The translations under genes were made by a program, and so were the position numbers. A DNA stretch of 64,000 nt from JBHJGP01 sp050331695 (GTDB lineage Bacteria; Pseudomonadota; Alphaproteobacteria; Geminicoccales; Geminicoccaceae). The notes below the pieces were generated by a model. That model had not been told where the DNA came from. It saw only the letters and a program-made list of their open reading frames with translations, and did not search any database. The stretch spans positions 26,754-90,753 of the forward strand of contig JBHJGP010000026.1 in assembly GCA_050331695.1 (NCBI GenBank), read 5' to 3'. This document shows, piece by piece, positions 58,940 through 64,000 of the stretch. Each line of letters begins with the position of its first letter. Positions within the stretch are counted from its first letter, which is position 1.

Positions 58940-60097
58940 ATGGCCGGCGATCGACCGCCTTTAGGTATAGGACTGATCGGCAGCGGGTATCTGGGTAAAG
59001 CCTATACCTTGGGATATCGCTCGGCGCCGAACGTGTTCGGCGCGGAACTGGGGGCCGATGAGTTGGAACTGGTCGCGGAGTCGACGCCGGAAAGCGCTGA
59101 GCTTGCTCGCACGACCCTCGGCTTCACGCGGGCCACCCACGACTGGCGGGCGCTGGTCGCGGATCCCAAGGTCGATCTGGTGATCGTCAATACGCCCAAC
59201 AAACTACATCTGCCGATGGCCATGGCGGCAATTCGGGCGGGCAAGCATGTGCATTGCGAAAAGCCGCTGGCGCTCAGTCTCGAAGGGGCCGGCGCCATGA
59301 CCGAGGCGGCGGAGAGGGCTGGTGTCCGGACAATCGTCGGTTTCAACTACCGTCAGAATCCGGCGACGCTGTTGGCCAAGGAAATCATCGAAAGCGGCGA
59401 GATCGGCGAGATTGTCGGGGTGCGCGCGACCCACAACGAGGATTACGACGCCGATCCCACCAAGCCCGCGACCTGGAAGGCGAAGCGTGCCGAGACCGGC
59501 GCCGGCGCCCTGTTCGACGTCGGCTCGCACATCATCTCGATCATCCGCTATCTGGTTGGACCGATCACCGAGGTTACGGCCGACCTTCATCAGGTCATCG
59601 CCGAAAGGTCCGCCAGCGACGGGAGTAGCGGTTCCGTCGCCATCGAGACCGAGGACCAGGCCCGCTTCCTTTGCCGGTTCGAGCGCGGCGCATCAGGGGT
59701 CATCGAATGTTCGCGGATCGCCTGGGGCCGGCGCATGTTTCTGTCCTACGAGATCACCGGCACCAAGGGCAGCCTTTGGTTCGACCAGGAACGAATGAGC
59801 GAGCTTCATCTATTCACCGCCGCCGACGGCTGGGCCCGGGGCGGCTTTCGCCGGATTCTGGTCAACGAACACCACCCCCGCTACGCCGGTTTCGGCATGG
59901 GTCCGGGTCATGGCGTCGGCTTCAACGACCAAAAGATCATCGAAGCGGCCGAAATGCTCGCGGCCATCCGCGAAAACCGCGCGGCCAGCCCCGATTTCCG
60001 CGAGGCCACCGCTGTCCAGGCGGTAATGGACGCGGTGCTCCGCAGCCACGGGACACGCGGCTGGGAACGGGTCGCCAAGGGGGCGGCGCCGGCCTAA
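58940..60097 (+). CDS. Gfo/Idh/MocA-family oxidoreductase
   Basis: 385 aa. The NAD(P) fold is IGLIGSGYLGKAYTLGYRSA, and the catalytic Lys lies in HVHCEKPLALSLEGAGAM. C-terminal domain: TIVGFNYRQNPATLLAKEII, AGALFDVGSHIISIIRYLVG. These enzymes oxidise sugars or cyclitols (myo-inositol dehydrogenase-like). GAGGGGGAACA precedes ATG 58940. Substrate unknown. The next gene on this strand is another NADP-binding protein. Confidence 0.9.
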   Translation: MAGDRPPLGIGLIGSGYLGKAYTLGYRSAPNVFGAELGADELELVAESTPESAELARTTLGFTRATHDWRALVADPKVDLVIVNTPNKLHLPMAMAAIRAGKHVHCEKPLALSLEGAGAMTEAAERAGVRTIVGFNYRQNPATLLAKEIIESGEIGEIVGVRATHNEDYDADPTKPATWKAKRAETGAGALFDVGSHIISIIRYLVGPITEVTADLHQVIAERSASDGSSGSVAIETEDQARFLCRFERGASGVIECSRIAWGRRMFLSYEITGTKGSLWFDQERMSELHLFTAADGWARGGFRRILVNEHHPRYAGFGMGPGHGVGFNDQKIIEAAEMLAAIRENRAASPDFREATAVQAVMDAVLRSHGTRGWERVAKGAAPA

Positions 60098-60136
60098 GTC
60101 AATGATCGTCGATATTGGCGGAGGCGGGAGGACGGC

Positions 60137-60769
60137 GTGAAAATTGGCTTCATCGGTTATGGCAGCATGGCCGAGGCGTTGGCCGGGAAATGGGCGGCGA
60201 AGCATGAGCTCTTCATCGGCGGGCGGAACAAGGATAAGGCCAAAACGCTGGCTGACGGTTTGAGCGCCCGTGGGTCCGGGACCGAAGGCGAGGCCGTCGG
60301 TTTCGGTGATGTGATCGTGCTTGCGACCCGGCACGAACATGTCTTCGAGGCCATCGAGACGGCCGGCGGGGCCAAGGCGTTCGCCGGCAAAACGGTGATC
60401 GACATCAACAATCCGGTGTCGACCGACACCTTCATGCTACAGCCGACCGGCAGTGGCTCGCTGGCGCAATCGATCCAGATGCGGTTACCGGAAGCCCAGG
60501 TCGTCAAGGCCTTCAACATGTGCCAGGCGAGAGTGTGGGCTATGCCGGAACCGGTCTTCGACGGCCGTCGACTGCAAGTGTTCATCTGCGGTGACAACGC
60601 CGACGCCAAGGACCATGTGCGCGAGCTGGTAGGCGATGTCGGTTGTGAGACGATTGATTTGGGCGGTCTCGCATTCGCGCCGCACATCGAGCATGCCGCC
60701 GCGATCGTTATCAAGCTCCTGTTCGGCGGCCGAGACCCGCTCACCGTTCTCAATCTGGTCGATGCCTAG
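60137..60769 (+). CDS. NADPH-binding F420-reductase-like protein
   Basis: 210 aa. Rossmann start KIGFIGYGSMAEALAGKWAA, then FIGGRNKDKAKTLADGLSAR, VIDINNPVSTDTFMLQPTGS and VKAFNMCQARVWAMPEPVFD. This matches NADP oxidoreductases of the coenzyme F420-dependent type, though alphaproteobacterial relatives probably use other partners. Start GTG 60137 has GGGAGGACGGC upstream. It ends 4 bp inside the convergent membrane-protein gene. Confidence 0.82.
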   Translation: MKIGFIGYGSMAEALAGKWAAKHELFIGGRNKDKAKTLADGLSARGSGTEGEAVGFGDVIVLATRHEHVFEAIETAGGAKAFAGKTVIDINNPVSTDTFMLQPTGSGSLAQSIQMRLPEAQVVKAFNMCQARVWAMPEPVFDGRRLQVFICGDNADAKDHVRELVGDVGCETIDLGGLAFAPHIEHAAAIVIKLLFGGRDPLTVLNLVDA

Positions 60770-61419
60770 CCTTCACCTCTGAGCTTTAGCCAAGCAATCA
60801 GGTGCAGGATGATGAACAGGGGCACGGCGTAGGCGGGGATCAACACCATCGGCAGCGTCTGCATCAAACCGGCAGTGGGCGCACCCGCGACAGCCAGAAT
60901 CCGATCGGTGTCTGAAAGGATCGCCGTGCCGAAGGCGAGGACGAAATCGAGCATGCCCGTCCCGATCAGCCAATAGGACTGTTGGCGCCAGGGGCCTGTC
61001 CGCCGTGCGACATTGAGCGTGACGAGGGCAGCGGCAAAACCCACGGCTAGATCGCCGAAGCCGGCGAACGCCGCGAAGTAGGGCGGTAAAGAGCCAAGTC
61101 CCCACAGAAGCAAAAAAGCGACGCCGATGACCCGCCAGGTTTGGGCGGCCGTGATCAAAGCGAGGTCCAGGGACCGGACCCATTCTCTCAAAGCACTTGA
61201 GATGCCGTAGACCAACCGGAACAAGATCGCTGGCGCGATCGCTGCAATGAGCAACATAGCGGGCGGCAGATCCTCCGGCGCAACGAAGGCGCCTCGGCTT
61301 GCGAGAACGGCGATCGCCGCCAACCAGATCAGGAGAATGATCCAGAGAATGGGGGATGTCAGGCCTCGAAGGGCGGTCGAGGGCTCACCGGCTTGGCTGA
61401 TGGTCTCTGATGCAGGCAT
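60766..61419 (-). CDS. Six-helix membrane protein, MarR-operon target
   Basis: 217 aa with about six transmembrane helices (ILWIILLIWLAAIAVLASRG; AMLLIAAIAPAILFRLVYGI; VIGVAFLLLWGLGSLPPYFA; FGDLAVGFAAALVTLNVARR and two near the C-terminus). No family recognised. I used ATG 61419 with GGAGACGCAG upstream; ATG 61431 has no ribosome site. A palindrome matching the one at the marR promoter lies 16 bp upstream, and the marR gene is 53 bp away on the same strand. Confidence 0.65.
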   Translation of the reverse strand: MPASETISQAGEPSTALRGLTSPILWIILLIWLAAIAVLASRGAFVAPEDLPPAMLLIAAIAPAILFRLVYGISSALREWVRSLDLALITAAQTWRVIGVAFLLLWGLGSLPPYFAAFAGFGDLAVGFAAALVTLNVARRTGPWRQQSYWLIGTGMLDFVLAFGTAILSDTDRILAVAGAPTAGLMQTLPMVLIPAYAVPLFIILHLIAWLKLRGEG

Positions 61420-61434
61420 CTGCGTCTCCATTGC

Positions 61435-61446
61435 GTGTAGTTACAC
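61435..61446. promoter_or_regulatory. Palindrome GTGTAGTTACAC, candidate MarR operator
   Basis: GTGTA-GT-TACAC is a perfect inverted repeat around a 2-bp centre. The same 5-bp arms recur as TGTATATACA at the marR promoter (61891-61900). It sits just before the membrane gene's translation start. Confidence 0.5.
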
Positions 61447-61472
61447 TCAAATTCGAAAGAAAAAGGGGCCGA

Positions 61473-61883
61473 TTAAAGACGCCTGAGGGACTCCAGCAAG
61501 GTTGAGGGGTCGAGGCCGGTCACGCGGGCCAACGCGGCCGCTTGAACCTCGCGCCAGAGCGGCAGCGCCCGAGCGAAAAGCTCATCGCCCTGAGGGGACA
61601 ACCGCATCGCTCTGATCCGGCCGTCAGCGTCGGGGGCTCGTTCGACGAGCTGGCGCTTCTCGAGCAAGCTCATATTGCGCGTCACGGTCGTCCGATCGGC
61701 GCCGAGAAACGCGGCGACGTCCGAAATTGACGCCGAACCGTAGCCGTTGAGGAACGCCAGCGCACTGAACTGCTGGGCGCTGAGGCCCAGCGGCGCGAGG
61801 GCGGCGTCGAGCCTGCGGCCGAGCATGCGCCCGGCCCGCTGGACGTTGAGAGTCAGACAATCCCTTGGCTCCAGGCGGTTCAT
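61473..61883 (-). CDS. MarR-family transcriptional regulator
   Basis: 136 aa. Winged helix: LSAQQFSALAFLNGYGSASI, SDVAAFLGADRTTVTRNMSL, LEKRQLVERAPDADGRIRAM. The D-x-D-G-R wing and the preceding recognition helix are intact. The frame begins at GTG 61910, but ATG 61883 is the natural start and is nearly at the predicted transcription start, so the mRNA may be leaderless. Candidate operators lie at its own -10 region and before the neighbouring membrane-protein gene, suggesting repression of both. Confidence 0.88.
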   Translation of the reverse strand: MNRLEPRDCLTLNVQRAGRMLGRRLDAALAPLGLSAQQFSALAFLNGYGSASISDVAAFLGADRTTVTRNMSLLEKRQLVERAPDADGRIRAMRLSPQGDELFARALPLWREVQAAALARVTGLDPSTLLESLRRL

Positions 61884-61890
61884 AGTTGTA

Positions 61891-61918
61891 TGTATATACA
61901 CGCAAATCACTAACTCAA
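61891..61918 (-). promoter_or_regulatory. marR promoter with operator overlapping -10
   Basis: Minus strand: TTGAGT (61918-61913), 16-bp spacer, TATACA (61896-61891). The perfect palindrome TGTATATACA (61891-61900) covers the -10 box. Predicted transcription starts within a few bases of ATG 61883. Confidence 0.5.
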
Positions 61919-61920
61919 GC

Positions 61921-61936
61921 TTCGAACCGGTTCGAA
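61921..61936. repeat. 16-bp perfect palindrome TTCGAACCGGTTCGAA
   Basis: Self-complementary 16-mer just upstream of the marR -35 region. It might be a second regulator site. A related TTCGAA lies at 61452-61457, upstream of the membrane-protein gene, also followed by a T-T-G-A-G-T-like stretch on the minus strand. Confidence 0.5.
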
Positions 61937-61982
61937 TCAGTCCCTGATGAGGAGGTCAACCCCTCAACGGTCGTGCAAGAAG

Positions 61983-63887
61983 CTAGCCGGAATCCTTAAT
62001 GGTTTCCGGCAGACCGGCAGCTCGAAGGGCGTCTAAATAGTGGTCCAGATCGTCCTGAAGCTTAAACGGCCTGGTTCTGGCCGCGGTCTCGACCGCGTAA
62101 TCGGGCTCCGCCTGGCGAAACGCCGCCATCTCTAGAGCAGCGGCCTCGTTTCGATCGAGCTTGGCGTAGAGCGCCGCCAGCAACAGGCGCGTGTGATTGG
62201 ATTTGGGCGTTCGAAGCTCGAGGACGTCGGCGGCTTGCTCATAGTGTCGAAGGACAAAGTTGGCCCAGGCCAGGTCGTAGTAGTACCAACCTGGGTGGAA
62301 CGGATTGCGCTCGATAGCCCGTTCCATGATGTCGAGACCCTGTTCCGCCTCGCCGACGAAGGTAAGCGCCCATCCCAGCCACATCAGCGTATCGACGTCG
62401 TTGGGGTTCATGGCGACCGCCTTGCGCAAGGTGGCAAGCGCTTCGTCATGGCGGCGCTGGGCCAGACGGACGGCCCCCAAGCTGAAGAAGGCGTCCGGTT
62501 CACCCGGGTCGGTCGCCACGGCCCGCTCGGCCCAGGCCTCCGCCCGCATCAGTGGTGCCCCGTCGTCGCCAATCCACCCTAGGTAATATTCGGTGTGATA
62601 GGTCCAGGCGATCTCGGCGATCGCCTTGGCATAGCCCGGATCCAGCGTCACCGCCTCCTGGAAAGCCTGACGGGCACGAAGATTGTCGTCCTTGGTGTGC
62701 CGCTCCTGATAGACGACGCCGCGGAGATAGTGGTCGTAGGCTCTCAGGCTGTCGGTTGGCGTGTTGGCCAGACGAGCCAGTTCCACGCCTCGAAGCTTGC
62801 CCGATCCATTGCCGATCGGCCCGACGACCTCGACGATTTCGCGGGCGATCTCGTTCTGTACCGCGAACAGATCCGTCGCCGGTCGGTCAAAACGCTCGGC
62901 CCAGACATGGCGGGCGGTGGCGGCTTCAACCAGCTGGGCGTTGATCCGAACGCGGTGGAAGTATCGTTGGACGCTGCCCTCCAGGACGTAGCGCACACCA
63001 AGTTCGGCGCCGACGAGCTGATGCTGGACCGGCCGGTCCTTGTATCGAAACGTCGAGTTGGCGGCGATGACCAGGAGGCCGCTGAACTTCGACAGATCCG
63101 TGATGATGTCGCGGGTCATGCCGTCGACGAACGTTTGTTGGGCGCCGCTCCCGCCCAGATTGTCGAAGGGCAAGACCGCTATCGAGGGTCTTTGCGCGGT
63201 GTGGGCGGGTGGGCGCGGGGTCGTTGCCACGTCGGTCAAGGACTGCGTTGCCTGTATCACCGCCGCGGACGGGCCCGCCAGGGCCGTGACGATTATCGCT
63301 GCCGCGAAAGCCACGTGACGACGCCGACCGGTGCCGGGTCGACGAGGCGGCCGGTCAAGGGGCGCGGCAGAGCCAGCGCCATTGACTGCCGCTGGGCTGA
63401 AGCGAGGTAACCGTAGGTCGTCTCGACCCGGCGCGCCGATAGAGCTTTCGCCGAAGCAAACACGTTGAAGTCCCGCCACTGACGATTGATCGATCTTTTC
63501 GACAGGAACGCGGAAGACGGCGACAGGTCGTTGGATGTTTTTGAGGTTTTTGTCGCCAACGAACTCAAACGCGATCCGCAGCTTGTTGCCGATGTGGTCC
63601 TTGACCGATCTCGACACCATGATCCCACCAGGCTCGGCGAGCGCTTCGAGCCGGAACGCGATGTTGACGCTATCGCCGTAGACCGCGTCGCCGTCGCAGG
63701 TGACGTCACCCAGATTAACGCCCAACCGAAAAAGAATGCGGCGGTCCGGATCGACGTTCAGGTTTCGTTTGTTCATCGTTAGTTGAAGATCGACCGCGCA
63801 GGCCACGGCGTTTACCACGCTGGCAAACTCGGCCATCAGCCCATCGCCGGCAACACTGACGATCCGCCCGTTATAGGCCGCGATCAT
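61983..63887 (-). CDS. Class III adenylate cyclase-TPR protein, main open frame
   Basis: 634 aa from ATG 63887. The cyclase domain remnant (about 1-130) has SVAGDGLMAEFASVVNAVAC (second metal Asp), YGDSVNIAFRLEALAEPGGI. A transmembrane helix follows (HVAFAAAIIVTALAGPSAAV, about 195-215), then a TolB/FlgO-like segment (PSIAVLPFDNLGGSGAQQTF). TPR-like repeats fill about 395-620 (AEAWAERAVATDPGEPDAFF, LRKAVAMNPNDVDTLMWLGW). The first metal Asp and the fold's first strand lie further upstream in the same frame, beyond an amber codon, so this frame alone would be a dead cyclase. Confidence 0.8.
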   Translation of the reverse strand: MIAAYNGRIVSVAGDGLMAEFASVVNAVACAVDLQLTMNKRNLNVDPDRRILFRLGVNLGDVTCDGDAVYGDSVNIAFRLEALAEPGGIMVSRSVKDHIGNKLRIAFEFVGDKNLKNIQRPVAVFRVPVEKIDQSSVAGLQRVCFGESSIGAPGRDDLRLPRFSPAAVNGAGSAAPLDRPPRRPGTGRRRHVAFAAAIIVTALAGPSAAVIQATQSLTDVATTPRPPAHTAQRPSIAVLPFDNLGGSGAQQTFVDGMTRDIITDLSKFSGLLVIAANSTFRYKDRPVQHQLVGAELGVRYVLEGSVQRYFHRVRINAQLVEAATARHVWAERFDRPATDLFAVQNEIAREIVEVVGPIGNGSGKLRGVELARLANTPTDSLRAYDHYLRGVVYQERHTKDDNLRARQAFQEAVTLDPGYAKAIAEIAWTYHTEYYLGWIGDDGAPLMRAEAWAERAVATDPGEPDAFFSLGAVRLAQRRHDEALATLRKAVAMNPNDVDTLMWLGWALTFVGEAEQGLDIMERAIERNPFHPGWYYYDLAWANFVLRHYEQAADVLELRTPKSNHTRLLLAALYAKLDRNEAAALEMAAFRQAEPDYAVETAARTRPFKLQDDLDHYLDALRAAGLPETIKDSG

Positions 63888-64000
63888 GGGATCGATCGCC
63901 TGCGACCTGGTGGTGCTCTTCGCAGAAAAGGTTCCGTGCTGGTGGCTGCCGAGATGACGACTGTACCCGACGACATCCTACGCAAGAATAGAGGCAAGTC
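63888..64000 (-). pseudogene. 5' part of the cyclase-TPR gene, separated by an amber codon
   Basis: Translating the same frame upward from ATG 63887 gives DVVGYSRHLGSHQHGTFSAK then STTRSQAIDP. Before it is a TAG at 63980-63978, then LASILA. In relatives this stretch is R-L-A-A-I-L-A-A-D-V-V-G-Y-S-R, so the frame is preserved on both sides of the stop and the metal-binding Asp lies just after it. No start codon occurs between TAG and 63887. The rest of the 5' end is outside the window. Confidence 0.65.

Noticed and set aside
61928..61940. GGTTCGAATC-like tRNA T-loop
   Set aside because: It is part of the 16-bp palindrome; no acceptor stem, D-arm or anticodon arm can be folded around it.

Overview
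The window is about 64 kb of GC-rich, densely packed bacterial chromosome. It is most likely from an alphaproteobacterium of the Rhodospirillales/Rhizobiales type. The basis is a GapR (DUF2312) nucleoid protein, a DUF3553 remnant, an alphaproteobacterial-style Smr protein, adenylate cyclase-TPR proteins, and an ArsR-methyltransferase/metF/metH operon. I see no rRNA, tRNA, CRISPR array, prophage or insertion sequence. Most of the window reads as core or shell genome. The one visibly foreign stretch is an AT-richer sulfotransferase gene at about 35.0-36.1 kb.

Layout. 0-3.3 kb: start of an nth-like gene, a YceI protein, a LysM/solute-binding fusion and an acetyltransferase. 3.5-8.9 kb: a methionine-cycle operon transcribed leftward (ArsR-SAM methyltransferase regulator, metF, metH) with a readable sigma-70 promoter. 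9.4-11.6 kb: chromate genes (frameshifted chrA and a rhodanese-ChrB fusion). 11.7-15.3 kb: a photoprotection block with two photolyase/cryptochrome genes of different classes plus DUF3253 and a small DUF2256 protein. 15.3-20.1 kb: TauE/SafE exporter, mlaA-mlaC, and a membrane sensor-kinase-like protein fused to a DnaQ-type exonuclease. 20.1-23.7 kb: a coupled string of ettA, a MNT/HepT pair and a cyclic-nucleotide-gated channel. 23.7-34.9 kb: fluoroacetate-dehalogenase-like hydrolase, class III cyclase, CBS-DUF294 protein, DMT transporter, GMC oxidoreductase, gapR, 1-Cys peroxiredoxin, mepA, an atypical SDR and a SOUL lipoprotein. 35-40 kb: sulfotransferase, Smr protein, cheR/cheW with a small ORF between them, a DUF3553 pseudogene and glutathionyl-hydroquinone reductase. 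40.1-44.0 kb: ynjBCD-type ABC transporter. 44.3-49.4 kb: secreted choice-of-anchor protein, gloA, an ECF sigma operon with a striking two-state hairpin leader, and an Xre/MbcA-RES toxin-antitoxin pair. 49.5-56.6 kb: AroE-like dehydrogenase plus metallo-beta-lactamase protein, an SDR, and a divergent phenylacetate block (paaN, amidotransferase / paaI, paaK). 56.6-64 kb: ParA coupled to a CYTH-CHAD protein, two NAD(P)-binding oxidoreductases, a MarR regulator with matching palindromes at its own and its neighbour's promoter, and a cyclase-TPR gene.

Most notable observations. (1) Upstream of the ECF sigma gene, one RNA segment can pair perfectly with either of two flanking segments, and one of those covers the ribosome binding site. 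(2) An orphan ParA overlaps a CYTH-CHAD gene by 4 bp, suggesting positioning of polyphosphate granules. (3) A RES-type toxin partner appears to have lost all three signature residues. (4) A MNT/HepT pair sits translationally coupled between ettA and an ion channel. (5) A kinase-like sensor is fused to a proofreading-type nuclease. Three genes look broken (chrA frameshift, amber codons in the DUF3553 gene and in the cyclase-TPR gene). Because TAG is also used as an ordinary stop in this window, I read the ambers as mutations or sequence errors, not recoding.

All family names come from reading motifs and remembered families; no database search was run.
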